In this document: positions 1-9,625 of the stretch, one piece after another
Position numbering within the stretch: position 1 is the first letter of the stretch
Layout of the letters: each line of letters begins with the position of its first letter
From: Bacteroidales bacterium
GTDB taxonomy: Bacteria > Bacteroidota > Bacteroidia > Bacteroidales > UBA932
Assembly: GCA_017959005.1 (NCBI GenBank)
Contig: JAGDBO010000001.1
Span: forward strand, 124,001-188,000
DNA: 64,000 bases
Reading direction: 5' to 3'
Notes under the pieces: model-generated
What the model was told of the DNA's origin: nothing
What the model saw: only the letters and a program-made list of their open reading frames with translations
Databases searched by the model: none
Program-made: the position numbers and the translations under genes

Positions 1-518
1 ACGGCACCTCCAAAGAAGAGTTGGTTGATGTTTCCGTTACCATACTTGTAGTAGGTGATATATCCGTATTTGTCTATAAGTTTGTCATCCGTCTCAACGC
101 TCTTGAACTTGTAACCTACACTGGAGAATGGCATAATTCCAAAGGCTAGAGAGGCTTTGTTCTTTATTGGGAAGGAGAAGGCAAAGTTATTGATATTGGC
201 AGTGTTATAGGCGGAGTGAGCGTTTCTGTCCTTAAGGTACATATTCCTGCTAACAACTCCCAGATCCAACATAAAGGAGAGGGTGTCTCTCTGGGTTAAA
301 GAGGCTATGTTCTTGTAGTTAATAAACCTGGTGTCTCTTATTCCCATTCCAATGCCGCCCATTCCTAAATTGATGGCAGAGGTGTTGTTGTAAAGATCTC
401 CTACTCCGTAGATGGAGTATGGAGTAAAGGTTCCAAGTGCATCAACATCCTGTGCCGCCAAACGGGTTACTCCCATCAAAAAGGCAGAAGCCAATAATAT
501 CAATCTCTTTGCTCTCAT
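1..518 (-). CDS. Outer-membrane protein, OMPP1/FadL-like (3' part outside window)
   Basis: The reading frame opens at the ATG at 518 and runs open to the window edge, so only about 172 N-terminal residues are visible. The first 22 residues are a signal peptide ending in a LAAQ-type cleavage site. The next part (VDALGTFTPYSIYGVGDL, then GMGGIGMGIRD) resembles the N-terminus of Bacteroidota outer-membrane transport-like barrels that sit next to coaX. It starts one base after the coaX stop codon, so the two are almost certainly co-transcribed and translationally coupled. Placement in the outer membrane and a transport role are inferred from the signal peptide, the Gly/aromatic-rich alternating sequence and the neighbourhood. 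No C-terminal barrel strand can be checked. Confidence 0.7.
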   Translation of the reverse strand, partial: MRAKRLILLASAFLMGVTRLAAQDVDALGTFTPYSIYGVGDLYNNTSAINLGMGGIGMGIRDTRFINYKNIASLTQRDTLSFMLDLGVVSRNMYLKDRNAHSAYNTANINNFAFSFPIKNKASLAFGIMPFSSVGYKFKSVETDDKLIDKYGYITYYKYGNGNINQLFFGGA

Positions 519-519
519 T

Positions 520-1251
520 TTACTTTGCATAAAAATCTGCTATAATTGCCAATCCCTGCAGTACCATATCCTGTGTTGCAAAAACAGTGTGCTTAATCCT
601 GTGTGCAAAATAGAAGGAATCACCTCCCGTAAAAATTATGGTATGCTGCGGATATCTCTTTATATATCCCTCTACTTCAAATATCAGACCGAATACAACC
701 CCTGCGCTCATTGCACCGGTGGTGGTAACTCCCACAGGAGGGAATTCCGCATCCGGAGTGATGTATGGAAGCAACCCCGTAAACTCGTTCAAAGCTCTGA
801 AACGGCTGCGCATTCCAAGGGAAATGTTGCCCCCTAGATAGTGCCCCTCTTTGTCTATGAAATCTACCGTTAAGGCTGTTCCAAAGTCAAACTTTATACA
901 GTCCTGGCCTTTAAACATATAGGCTACGGCCAGAGCCGCCGCAATACGGTCTGCACCCAGTTCCGTTGCATCAAACCCGTAACCCAGATCTACAGGCAGA
1001 GGAGTCTTGTAATCCAGCAGTATCAGCTTTTTACAGAGGGGCTCCAGTGCCGCCTTAACCGGCTCGTTGGAGGTTCTTACGTTGCTTACAACTATTGTAT
1101 TTACCTCATACTCCGTAGATTGTATAACACTCTTAATGAAAGCCACAGCATCCCTGTCTGAGGAACGGTGCAGACGCCCCATTGTGCCGTTGTAGTAAAA
1201 TACAACCTTGGCGTTGGTGTTACCTATATCTACTAAAAGGTTTGTTTCCAT
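520..1251 (-). CDS. coaX: Type III pantothenate kinase
   Basis: Cytoplasmic enzyme of coenzyme A synthesis that phosphorylates pantothenate with ATP. The 243-residue protein has the usual length. Family motifs are visible: the phosphate-binding DIGNTN at residues 8-13, GADR at 99-102, and the DFGTALTVD block at 122-130 followed by GG at 140-141. These mark the ASKHA-fold type III family, which is distinct from CoaA. A TATATTTG -7 box at 1260-1267 ends 8 nt before the ATG, so it has its own promoter even though mfd lies just upstream. The outer-membrane protein gene follows after one base. Confidence 0.95.
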   Translation of the reverse strand: METNLLVDIGNTNAKVVFYYNGTMGRLHRSSDRDAVAFIKSVIQSTEYEVNTIVVSNVRTSNEPVKAALEPLCKKLILLDYKTPLPVDLGYGFDATELGADRIAAALAVAYMFKGQDCIKFDFGTALTVDFIDKEGHYLGGNISLGMRSRFRALNEFTGLLPYITPDAEFPPVGVTTTGAMSAGVVFGLIFEVEGYIKRYPQHTIIFTGGDSFYFAHRIKHTVFATQDMVLQGLAIIADFYAK

Positions 1252-1259
1252 ATAAGGTC

Positions 1260-1267
1260 CAAATATA
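1260..1267 (-). promoter_or_regulatory. -7 promoter box of coaX
   Basis: Minus-strand TATATTTG, a full match to the Bacteroidota consensus TAnnTTTG. Only 8 nt separate it from the coaX ATG, so the transcript should begin at or within a few bases of the start codon. Confidence 0.7.
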
Positions 1268-1291
1268 GTGATATTTTGAATACAATCTTTA

Positions 1292-4200
1292 TCAAGCCCC
1301 TAAAGAGCATATTATGCCGTATGCAGCTGTTACGGATTTAACACCCGGAACTGTAAGTGTAAGCTTCTTCTCCTGAGGTTTGTAATTAAGTTTTGCTCCC
1401 TTTAAAGCAGCAATTCTGCCCATCACCATCTGATACAACTCCGTTCTGTAAAAGGCTGAGTTGGCGTCAGATACAAAGTAGAGACGCATAATGTCAGATT
1501 TGAGGATTATTCTCTCCACGCCAATCTTTACCGCAGCCAGACGGAGTCTTACAACATTTGCCAGCTCCAGAACCTCCTTTGGCGGAGCACCAAAGCGGTC
1601 TTTCAAAGACTCTATAAACGGCTCTATATCACCCTCTTCTTTAACCGCATCCAAATCTTTGTAGAGTTTTATCTTCTCCGTAGGCTGAGGAATGTACTCG
1701 TCCGGGATGAATATCTCAAGGTCTGTCTCAACCGTACAGTCAGAGACAAACTGAGTGGTTGTGCCAATAGGATTTACAAAGTTCGGCCGCTGAGCGTTAA
1801 TCTCTATAAAGGCCTCATTGAGAATCTTTTGGTAGGTTTCAAATCCCATATCTGCAATAAAGCCGCTCTGCTCTCCTCCCAACATATTGCCGGCACCTCT
1901 TATATCCAAATCCTGCATCGCGATGTTAAACCCGCTGCCGAGTTCTGAAAAGGCCTCAATTGCCTTTATCCTCCTCTTTGCATCCTCAGTAATGGAGGAC
2001 ATTGGCGGAACAATCAGATAGCAGTATGCTCTGCGATTGCTGCGTCCCACTCTTCCTCTCAATTGATGCAGATCACTCAGGCCGAACATTTGCGCTTGGT
2101 TGATAATCATAGTGTTGGCATTAGGTATATCTATACCGTTTTCTATGATTGTGGTGGAGATAAGCACATCATAATCTCCCCTTATGAAATCCAGAATTCT
2201 GTTCTCCAGCAGAGAAGGTTCCATCTTGCCGTGCCCCACAATTGTCTTGGCCATCGGACAGATGCGGTTTATCATCTGCTCTACCGCAAGAATATCCTCA
2301 ACTCTGTTGTGAACAAAGAAGACCTGCCCCCCTCTCTTTATCTCACTCTCTATAGCCTCCTTTATGTAATCCTCGTTAAAATCAATAACTTCCGTCTCTA
2401 CAGGCAGTCTGTTTGGCGGAGGAGTATTTATAATGGAGAGATCTCTTGCACCCAGCAGTGAGAACTGTAAAGTACGAGGAATAGGAGTGGCGGTAAGTGT
2501 CAATGTATCTACCTCAACTTTGAGTTGACGCAGCCTCTCTTTTGCAGCAACACCAAACTTCTGCTCCTCATCAATAATCAAAAGTCCGAGGTCTTTAAAG
2601 GTGATGTTTTTATTCAGAAGACGATGCGTTCCAATTATGATATCCGTCTTTCCCCTCTTTACATCTTCAGTTATTAAACGTATATCTTTAGCTGTACGCA
2701 AACGGCTGATATAATCTATTTTACAAGGAAACTCGGCAAGTCTTTCCGTAAAGGTTTTGTAGTGCTGAAGTGCAAGAATTGTGGTAGGCACCAAAACGCA
2801 AACCTGCTTTCCGTCACACACTGCTTTGAATGCCGCACGTATTGCAACCTCAGTCTTTCCGAATCCCACATCTCCGCATATCAGACGGTCCATAGGATTC
2901 TCACTCTCCATATCCGCCTTAACTGCCTTGGTTGCCTTTACCTGATCCGGAGTATCGTCAAAGATAAAGGAGGCCTCAAGTTCGTTCTGAAGATAGGAGT
3001 CTGCGGAGAAGGCAAAGCCCTTTGTTCCCTTACGTTTTGCATAGAGTTCAATAAGCTCTTTTGCAATATCTTTAATCTTGGCTTTAGTGGTGGTTTTCAA
3101 CTTGTTCCAGGCACCGCTGCCAAGTTTGTAAATCTTTGGAGGCTCACCGTCTTTACTCTTATATTTGGAGATTTTATGAAGACCTCCAACTGAGACGAAT
3201 ATCACATCTCCGTCTTTGTAAATTATTTTTATTGCCTCCTGATGTTTTCCGTTTACCTCCGTCTTTACCAACCCGCCGAATACTCCAACTCCGTGGTCTA
3301 TATGAACCACATAATCTCCAACGTGAAAGGCACTCAAATCTTCCAGTGTAAGACGCTCGCTTCTCTCTACCTCACGTCTTACTTTTACTCTGTGATAACG
3401 CTCAAAAATTTGATGGTCCGTATAGAGACACAACTTTACATCTGCACTTATAAATCCCTCGTTAATAGAATTTTCCAGCGCTTCAAATGTTGGAAGCTCT
3501 CCCTCTGAAATATGAGATGAGTCTTTGAAAATATTTCTTATTCTCTCAATCTGTTCTTTGGATGAGGAACTTATAAATACCTGATATCCCTGCTTTTTAC
3601 GCGCTCTTATATCATCTGCCAGAAGCTCAAAGTTACGGTTGAAACTAGGCTGCGGAGAACAGTTCATCTCAAGTATCTCTTCACCCTCCCTCTCTTTTAT
3701 ACTCCTGCCATTCAGAGATATACAAGGATTATCCTCATACATCCCATTTAACTCTTCATAAGTGTTGTTCCAAATTACAACGGAAGATTTTGAAGCATAA
3801 TTAAAGAGTGTATCTCCACCATAAGCCATAACCTTGTCCTCTCCGCAAACATTCGGAAAAATCTCAACGGATTTAACCTCCTCTTTGGAGCGCTGAGTAT
3901 CCAGAGAGAACTTTCTTATGCTCTCCACACTGTTTCCAAAGAAATCTATTCTATAAGGAACATTATCAGAATAGGAGAAGATATCAACTATACCTCCCCT
4001 TATTGCAAACTCTCCCGGCTCTGAGACAAAATCTACCTTTTCAAATCCCCCATCGGTGAGCTTCTCCTTTATTGATTCAAACTCAATCTCCTCACCCACA
4101 GAGATTTTCAGTATACTCTCCAATACAGCGCTGCGCGCCATTATCTTCTCTTTTACCGCATCTGGATAGGTAACTATCGCGATAGAATTACTCTCACCTG

Positions 4201-4561
4201 AGAAGTTGTTTAAAGCGCTGAGGGTGATACTTCTCTGCACCTTGTTAGATGAGTCTTTTATGGAGATTTTTCTGGCCTGTGAAGATGAAGAGAGGGGAAA
4301 GTAGTAGACCTCTCCTGTAAAGGTCTCATAAAGATCTGCGCACATATATTCCGCCGCCTCTTTGGTATCCTCCACCACTATATGAATCTTACCGCAGCCG
4401 CTCTTTTTGACGGCAGAGGACAAAAGAAAAGCTTTGGAAGATCCGAAAAGTCCCTTTATAACTACAGAGTCACCCTTTTTAGAGCCCTCTATAAAGGAGG
4501 ATAACCTTTTCACCACTTCCAAGGAGTCAAACTTGCCCGCTATCCCTTCTATCCTGCTCAT
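1292..4561 (-). CDS. mfd: Transcription-repair coupling factor
   Basis: A 1089-residue DNA translocase that removes stalled RNA polymerase and recruits UvrA to lesions. Domains can be followed in order: an N-terminal UvrB-like region, the RNA-polymerase-interacting CarD-type domain (HVGDYVVHIDHGVGVF), then the SF2 helicase core with Walker A GDVGFGKTEVA, a DEEQ box, and LTATPIPRTL, and finally the TRCF C-terminal domain. It is a little shorter than the roughly 1150 residues of E. coli Mfd. The start at 4561 is supported by a TACCTTTG -7 box 10 nt upstream. It diverges from ruvB across an AT-rich spacer; both neighbours act in DNA repair. Confidence 0.97.
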   Translation of the reverse strand: MSRIEGIAGKFDSLEVVKRLSSFIEGSKKGDSVVIKGLFGSSKAFLLSSAVKKSGCGKIHIVVEDTKEAAEYMCADLYETFTGEVYYFPLSSSSQARKISIKDSSNKVQRSITLSALNNFSGESNSIAIVTYPDAVKEKIMARSAVLESILKISVGEEIEFESIKEKLTDGGFEKVDFVSEPGEFAIRGGIVDIFSYSDNVPYRIDFFGNSVESIRKFSLDTQRSKEEVKSVEIFPNVCGEDKVMAYGGDTLFNYASKSSVVIWNNTYEELNGMYEDNPCISLNGRSIKEREGEEILEMNCSPQPSFNRNFELLADDIRARKKQGYQVFISSSSKEQIERIRNIFKDSSHISEGELPTFEALENSINEGFISADVKLCLYTDHQIFERYHRVKVRREVERSERLTLEDLSAFHVGDYVVHIDHGVGVFGGLVKTEVNGKHQEAIKIIYKDGDVIFVSVGGLHKISKYKSKDGEPPKIYKLGSGAWNKLKTTTKAKIKDIAKELIELYAKRKGTKGFAFSADSYLQNELEASFIFDDTPDQVKATKAVKADMESENPMDRLICGDVGFGKTEVAIRAAFKAVCDGKQVCVLVPTTILALQHYKTFTERLAEFPCKIDYISRLRTAKDIRLITEDVKRGKTDIIIGTHRLLNKNITFKDLGLLIIDEEQKFGVAAKERLRQLKVEVDTLTLTATPIPRTLQFSLLGARDLSIINTPPPNRLPVETEVIDFNEDYIKEAIESEIKRGGQVFFVHNRVEDILAVEQMINRICPMAKTIVGHGKMEPSLLENRILDFIRGDYDVLISTTIIENGIDIPNANTMIINQAQMFGLSDLHQLRGRVGRSNRRAYCYLIVPPMSSITEDAKRRIKAIEAFSELGSGFNIAMQDLDIRGAGNMLGGEQSGFIADMGFETYQKILNEAFIEINAQRPNFVNPIGTTTQFVSDCTVETDLEIFIPDEYIPQPTEKIKLYKDLDAVKEEGDIEPFIESLKDRFGAPPKEVLELANVVRLRLAAVKIGVERIILKSDIMRLYFVSDANSAFYRTELYQMVMGRIAALKGAKLNYKPQEKKLTLTVPGVKSVTAAYGIICSLGA

Positions 4562-4571
4562 ATATGTGGTG

Positions 4572-4579
4572 CAAAGGTA
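4572..4579 (-). promoter_or_regulatory. -7 promoter box of mfd
   Basis: Minus-strand TACCTTTG matches TAnnTTTG and ends 10 nt before the mfd start codon. Confidence 0.65.
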
Positions 4580-4636
4580 TAGAAATTGTTATTATCTATG
4601 TTAATAACTTTTAAAAAAAGAGGGGAAAAAAATTTC

Positions 4637-4757
4637 TGTGGAAAAAGAGCCTTTTTTTAAACAGGGTTATCTATATGTTTTCAACACTCCGTTTAAATAA
4701 AAATCCACTCTCAACCGCTTCTGAAAAGGATTTTTTAGGTTATCAACAATTTCCACA
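4637..4757. other. Cluster of DnaA-box-like 9-mers in the mfd/ruvB spacer
   Basis: The 280-bp spacer between mfd and ruvB is strongly AT-rich. It holds TTTTCCACA on the minus strand (4637-4645), TTTTCAACA (4678-4686), TTATCAACA (4740-4748) and, immediately adjoining, ATTTCCACA (4749-4757). Against the DnaA box TTATCCACA these have 1, 2, 1 and 2 mismatches. This is suggestive of DnaA binding, either as part of an origin or as a regulatory cluster, but short AT-rich 9-mers arise by chance and no strand-skew test was done. Confidence 0.3.
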
Positions 4758-4826
4758 GAGTATTACTACAACCATTTATTCTTATTTAAATTTATATAGT
4801 AATTATATTTTAAGCGGTTAAAAAAG

Positions 4827-4834
4827 TATCTTTG
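4827..4834 (+). promoter_or_regulatory. -7 promoter box of ruvB
   Basis: TATCTTTG, a match to TAnnTTTG, 7 nt before the ruvB ATG, implying a leaderless or nearly leaderless transcript. Confidence 0.7.
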
Positions 4835-4841
4835 TCTTGCT

Positions 4842-5879
4842 ATGATTTCAGAGGAGAATACAAACATAGAAAAATTTGATCCGAGAGAGATAGAATCCAC
4901 ATCGGACAGAGAGATGGAAAAGCTGGTCCGTCCCCAGGAATTCAGTGATTTTTCCGGTCAGGAGAAGGTTGTAGAGAACCTTAAGGTCTTTGTAAAGGCT
5001 GCAAAAATGAGAGGAGAGTCACTGGATCATACCCTGCTTTTTGGCCCTCCTGGTTTAGGAAAGACCACTTTAGCCAATATTATCTCCAATGAGCTGGGGG
5101 TGGATATGAAGGTAACCTCCGGCCCTATTTTGGACAAACCGGGAGATCTTGCAGGCCTTTTAACCTCACTTGAGGCGGGGGATGTGCTCTTTATAGATGA
5201 GATTCACCGCCTGCCAAAAATTGTGGAGGAATATCTTTATTCAGCGATGGAGGATTTCCGCATAGATATAATGATAGATAAAGGCCCTGGTGCCCGCTCT
5301 GTGCAGATAACCCTCAACCCTTTCACTCTTGTAGGAGCCACAACCCGCAGCGGACTTCTCTCCTCTCCTCTCCGTGCACGTTTTGGAATTAACTGTCACT
5401 TAGAGTATTATAATACGGAAACTCTGCAAAATATAGTAAAACGTTCTGCAAAGATTCTAGATATTGATATAGATGACCAGGCCTCCAAGGAGATTGCCTG
5501 CCGAAGCCGCGGAACCCCTAGAATTGCAAACTCGCTTTTAAGAAGAGTTAGAGATTTTGCGCAGGTAAAGGGCAACGGAGATATAAATCTGGAGATTACA
5601 AAATACTCTCTGGATGCGCTCAATATAGATAAGAGAGGATTGGATATGATGGATAATAAGATTCTCTCCACAATTATCCATAAATTCAAAGGGGGACCAG
5701 TTGGACTTACAACCATTGCAACTGCAGTTGGTGAAGATGCCGGAACTATAGAAGAGGTTTATGAACCGTTCCTTATTCAGGAGGGATTTTTAAGAAGAAC
5801 TCCAAGAGGAAGAGAGGTTACTGAGATATCATATAAACATCTTGGAATCTCTCCATATAAAGATTACTCCCTATTTTAA
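4842..5879 (+). CDS. ruvB: Holliday junction branch-migration ATPase RuvB
   Basis: AAA+ motor (345 residues, standard length) that drives branch migration of Holliday junctions with RuvA. The sequence shows Walker [13 protein letters not shown], Walker B/DEIH (FIDEIHRLP), the sensor region [18 protein letters not shown], and the C-terminal winged-helix end with RTPRGREVT. RuvA is in the same window (24255-24842) but in another operon. The start is fixed by the close -7 box. An Ntn hydrolase gene follows 20 bp downstream and probably shares the transcript. Confidence 0.98.
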   Translation: MISEENTNIEKFDPREIESTSDREMEKLVRPQEFSDFSGQEKVVENLKVFVKAAKMRGESLDHTLLFGPPGLGKTTLANIISNELGVDMKVTSGPILDKPGDLAGLLTSLEAGDVLFIDEIHRLPKIVEEYLYSAMEDFRIDIMIDKGPGARSVQITLNPFTLVGATTRSGLLSSPLRARFGINCHLEYYNTETLQNIVKRSAKILDIDIDDQASKEIACRSRGTPRIANSLLRRVRDFAQVKGNGDINLEITKYSLDALNIDKRGLDMMDNKILSTIIHKFKGGPVGLTTIATAVGEDAGTIEEVYEPFLIQEGFLRRTPRGREVTEISYKHLGISPYKDYSLF

Positions 5880-5899
5880 AGACAAATAATTCAATTACC

Positions 5900-7123
5900 A
5901 TGAAAAAGATATTTACACTTTTTCTTATTACGTTACTATCTGTAGATATATTTGCTTGTACATCAGCAATTTTCACGGGTAAATGCACAAAAGACGGCAG
6001 ACCTCTGATGTGGAAAAACAGAGATACCGGAGAGCTTAACAACCGCCTGGAATTTTTCCAGGGAAGAATATATGGATTTGTTGCTCTGGTAAATTCTCCA
6101 AAGAGAGGCGGAGATGCCTGGGCTGGAAGTAATGAGGTAGGATTCTGCATTATGAATACCGCTTCATATAATCTTGCAATTCCGGAGGAGAAAGATCTTC
6201 AGGATTCTGAAGGAGAGGTTATGTACCTTGCGCTCTCAATTTGCAGAACCATCCAAGACTTTGAAAATCTGTTGGATACAATCAGAAAACCTCTGGCTGT
6301 TGAGGCAAACTTCGGAGTAATAGATGCAGAGGGAGGAGCAGCTTATTATGAGGTAAATACCAGAACCTGGAAAAAGTTTGACGCCAATGATCCTGCAATT
6401 GCACCAAACGGATATCTCATTACAACCAACTATTCCCGCAGCGGAGTGGAGGATAAAGGAATGGGATATGTAAGATTTGGTAACGCTACTGATATAATAG
6501 ATAAGGCATACGCAGAGGGAGTGAAATTTACTCCGGAATGGATAATGGATAAACTCTCCCGCTCCTTCTATCACTCTATCCTTAAGGCAGATCTGAGAGA
6601 GAGTGATATTGCTCAGCAGACAAACGGTTGGTTTATGGATCAGGATTTCATTCCAAGAAAATCCACCTCTGCAATCTCTATTTTCCAGGGAGTTAAAAAG
6701 GGAGAAAATGCATCCAATACAATCTTCTGGTGCGGTATGGGTTACGGTCCGTTAGCCCTTATGGTTCCGGTATTTATGGCCTATCCTTCTCAGATTCCTT
6801 TCTCACTTTTAAAGGGTAGCGGAGAGAAGAAAAATTACTGCTACGCCTGTGATCAGGTACTCTCTCTTAAGAAAGATATTTTTCCAATTAAGAGAGGAAA
6901 CGGAAATAAATACTTCCACTACTCACTTCTCTATAATCCTGAAGGAACGGGATATAGCCAGCAGTTATATCCTTATCAGGAGGATATATTAAAAGAGAGT
7001 GAGCCTGTAGTAAAAGCACTCCGTAAGGGTAAACTTACAGAGGAGAAGGTAAAGGAGTTTAACTCCAAACTGGATAAAATAATTGTTACCGCTTATACAA
7101 ATGTAAAAAGAGCGGAACAATAA
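5900..7123 (+). CDS. Exported Ntn-type hydrolase, C45/carcinine hydrolase-like
   Basis: A 407-residue protein with a signal peptide of 19 residues (ends DIFA) followed directly by Cys20. In N-terminal-nucleophile hydrolases of the penicillin acylase/choloylglycine/C45 superfamily, the mature chain begins with a catalytic cysteine. The pattern CTSAIFTGKCTKDGRPLMWKNRDT-like, with an Asn-Arg-Asp segment near residue 43, fits that superfamily, so signal peptidase cleavage would itself expose the nucleophile. The substrate is unknown; relatives cut amide bonds in peptides, acyl-penicillins or bile acids. The lipobox alternative is weak because Phe sits at -2. It is probably transcribed with ruvB but unrelated in function. 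Confidence 0.7.
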   Translation: MKKIFTLFLITLLSVDIFACTSAIFTGKCTKDGRPLMWKNRDTGELNNRLEFFQGRIYGFVALVNSPKRGGDAWAGSNEVGFCIMNTASYNLAIPEEKDLQDSEGEVMYLALSICRTIQDFENLLDTIRKPLAVEANFGVIDAEGGAAYYEVNTRTWKKFDANDPAIAPNGYLITTNYSRSGVEDKGMGYVRFGNATDIIDKAYAEGVKFTPEWIMDKLSRSFYHSILKADLRESDIAQQTNGWFMDQDFIPRKSTSAISIFQGVKKGENASNTIFWCGMGYGPLALMVPVFMAYPSQIPFSLLKGSGEKKNYCYACDQVLSLKKDIFPIKRGNGNKYFHYSLLYNPEGTGYSQQLYPYQEDILKESEPVVKALRKGKLTEEKVKEFNSKLDKIIVTAYTNVKRAEQ

Positions 7124-7139
7124 TATAAATTACAATATA

Positions 7140-9614
7140 TTAATATATTAGAAGCGGTGGCAGAATAAGGTTCTGACCATCGCTTTCTCCTGTTATAGAG
7201 ATCTTGACACTCTTAACTTTTGCATTTGGAGTAAGAACTATACGACTGTCTTCCACCTCTTTTTTTCCTGTATAGTTTTTACCGTCCAAAGAGTACTCCG
7301 CATAACCTTCAGTAATGCCGTAGAAATCTACGTTAGATCTTCCTGTAACTATGTCTATAACAGAACACTGCACAGGTTTGTCAAATATGAAGATAATATA
7401 GTCTCCAGCCTTTGCTCTGCCGTTGAAGCGGCAGTATGAACCTCTCTTATACTCCGTTAAAACTTTTAATGAACTCTCAGAAGCATTCATATTTGTCTCA
7501 ATCTTAAAGGCCGGTTTAAGTTCATTGTAAAGCGGAACATTGGAGACTGCAACTCCTATTGAATGCAGAGTGTCGGACACAAATGTTGCAAAGCGGTAAT
7601 TTGCTATATCTCTGGTAATTATAGGCTCAGTGTAAATATACTTATAGTTGGTTGTATCCTTCTGTCCTCTTATTCCGTCCGTTGCTGTCTGCGGTGCAAC
7701 TATAGCATATCTTATAACTGCATTTTCATAAGGTGCCTCTGCGGTAATCTTGTAAAGCTTTTTAGGTGAGCCGCTTCTAAGAACATCACTTCTTGTCTGA
7801 GCCTTCTCCTCCGCCGTAACAACAGGATAAGGAACACGGTATCTTATTCCCATATTGTTCATTCTTTGGAAATGATACTGCGTAAGACGGTTGTAAAAAT
7901 CTTTGAAATCTTCACTCCTGTTACCCCTTGTTTTAGATGTTCCCCAGGCAGTCTCAGCCACTGCGCATAACCTAGGAAATGTCTGATACTCAACAAAATT
8001 ATCTGGTCTGTTACCCAACTCTTCCCACAGTCCGGCCTGAATTCCTACAACGTGTTTGTTTGCAAGAATATTGTAGAACTTTTCTCTCTCCTTCTCGTTT
8101 TTATCTGCAAAAGCGGCCAGTGCAATAGGATCGTATGCGTATGTAGTATCCAAAGGAATTACTCTGCACCAGTTGTGTCCTCTCTCAATAGGAGACTGTT
8201 TCATATCCATATAGACATACTCGGCAGCCTGCATAACACAGTCAAATCTGTTCTGAACGGCCTTTGGTCCAAACTTATTGCTGTGCCAAACATAGATGAG
8301 AGAATTATCCTGAATTCCGTCTGCCATCATTATCTCCTCCCATCCTGCAATCTTTCTGTTATACTTCTTTGCAATCTCGTTAACTCTGGTTACAAAATAG
8401 GAGTGCAACTGACTCTCGTCCGTATATCCCATCTTCTTCATAAGTGCCTGACAATCCGGGCATCTCTTCCAGTTAAAGTGGTTAACTTCATCTCCTCCCA
8501 TATTGATGATTTTACCCGGGAAAAGTGAAGCAACTTCAGAGATAATCTTCTCTATAAATTCATAGTTGCTCTCCTTTGCAACGCACCAAATTTCTCTGCT
8601 GTAACCGGTGTTGTTAATGCTGGTATCTTCCGGAGCGTTGCAGAGAATTTCCGGATAACTTGCAGCAACTGCAAGTGAATGACCCGGGGTCTCTATCTCC
8701 GGAATAATCTCAATACCCAACCTCTCTGCATAACGTACAATATCTTTAATCTGCTCCTGAGTGTAAAAGCCTCCGTAACGCTTATTGCCTGAACCAAAGG
8801 AGGATGGAACTACCTCATCCGGTCCTCTCCAACCACCCTTCTCCGTTAAAAGCGGAAGAGATTTTATCTCAATTCTCCACCCCTGGTCATCCGTCAGATG
8901 CCAGTGGAACTTATTGAGTTTATGATGTGCCATCCAACCAAGAACTTTATAGATATCCTTTACCGGACGGAAGGTTCTTGAGACATCCAGCTCATAACCT
9001 CTGTATCGGAACTGAGGATAATCTTCCACCTTTCCTGCAGGAATCATATATTCACTTATAAACTCCTTATTATTAGAATTATAAACCTGAGGAGGAAATA
9101 GTTGCAGAAGTGTCTGAATCGCGTTTAATACACCCTCTTTATCTTTTGCATTTATTGTGATTTCATCCTCCAAAACAGAGAGAGAATACTTACCCTTCTC
9201 TTTCTCATTGTTAGTCAGATCTATATCAAAAGAGTTGATGAAAATCTGAACAGCGCCTCTCTCTTTTCTTACAAATTTTTGTTTATCGTTAGAAAGACTT
9301 CCCTTGGTGAACCTTCTGTAATCATCCAAAGACCAGATGTTTACACATTCCTCGGTCTTGGTTCCAAAAAGATTGTTCAACCTCTCTGCCAGATAATTTG
9401 CCGCAGAGATTTCCCACTCAGGGCAGATGATATAATACCCCTTTCCTATGAGCGCTCCCTCTTTACCTTCAAACATCTCCACTTTCTGAGGTTTGGGTAT
9501 CAGAGTGTTATAAGGATTTACCCCTTCTTTCTGACCATAAGAGACAAGGGAAACACTCATCAAGGAAGTCATTAAAATTGCACCCTTGATGAAAAGAGAA
9601 AATCTTCTAAACAT
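7140..9614 (-). CDS. Beta-N-acetylhexosaminidase, glycoside hydrolase family 20
   Basis: An exported glycosidase of 824 residues that removes terminal GlcNAc/GalNAc. It has an N-terminal signal peptide (about 27 residues, ending SYGQ), a GH20b-like domain, then the catalytic barrel starting near FRYRGYELDVSRTF (203-216). WHLTDDQGWRIE lies at 238-249, and the catalytic Asp375-Glu376 pair is in MGGDEVNH. The C-terminal 200 residues look like a chitobiase C-terminal/beta-sandwich carbohydrate-binding module. It is the last gene of a minus-strand operon behind two DUF4251 genes, 12 bp after the nearer one. Periplasmic or surface glycan scavenging is the likely role. Confidence 0.93.
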   Translation of the reverse strand: MFRRFSLFIKGAILMTSLMSVSLVSYGQKEGVNPYNTLIPKPQKVEMFEGKEGALIGKGYYIICPEWEISAANYLAERLNNLFGTKTEECVNIWSLDDYRRFTKGSLSNDKQKFVRKERGAVQIFINSFDIDLTNNEKEKGKYSLSVLEDEITINAKDKEGVLNAIQTLLQLFPPQVYNSNNKEFISEYMIPAGKVEDYPQFRYRGYELDVSRTFRPVKDIYKVLGWMAHHKLNKFHWHLTDDQGWRIEIKSLPLLTEKGGWRGPDEVVPSSFGSGNKRYGGFYTQEQIKDIVRYAERLGIEIIPEIETPGHSLAVAASYPEILCNAPEDTSINNTGYSREIWCVAKESNYEFIEKIISEVASLFPGKIINMGGDEVNHFNWKRCPDCQALMKKMGYTDESQLHSYFVTRVNEIAKKYNRKIAGWEEIMMADGIQDNSLIYVWHSNKFGPKAVQNRFDCVMQAAEYVYMDMKQSPIERGHNWCRVIPLDTTYAYDPIALAAFADKNEKEREKFYNILANKHVVGIQAGLWEELGNRPDNFVEYQTFPRLCAVAETAWGTSKTRGNRSEDFKDFYNRLTQYHFQRMNNMGIRYRVPYPVVTAEEKAQTRSDVLRSGSPKKLYKITAEAPYENAVIRYAIVAPQTATDGIRGQKDTTNYKYIYTEPIITRDIANYRFATFVSDTLHSIGVAVSNVPLYNELKPAFKIETNMNASESSLKVLTEYKRGSYCRFNGRAKAGDYIIFIFDKPVQCSVIDIVTGRSNVDFYGITEGYAEYSLDGKNYTGKKEVEDSRIVLTPNAKVKSVKISITGESDGQNLILPPLLIY

Positions 9615-9625
9615 AATAGGGTTTA

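Noticed and set aside
5900-5960. Lipoprotein reading of the Ntn hydrolase N-terminus
   Set aside because: The residue at -2 is Phe and the cysteine is needed as catalytic nucleophile; the superfamily pattern explains it better.
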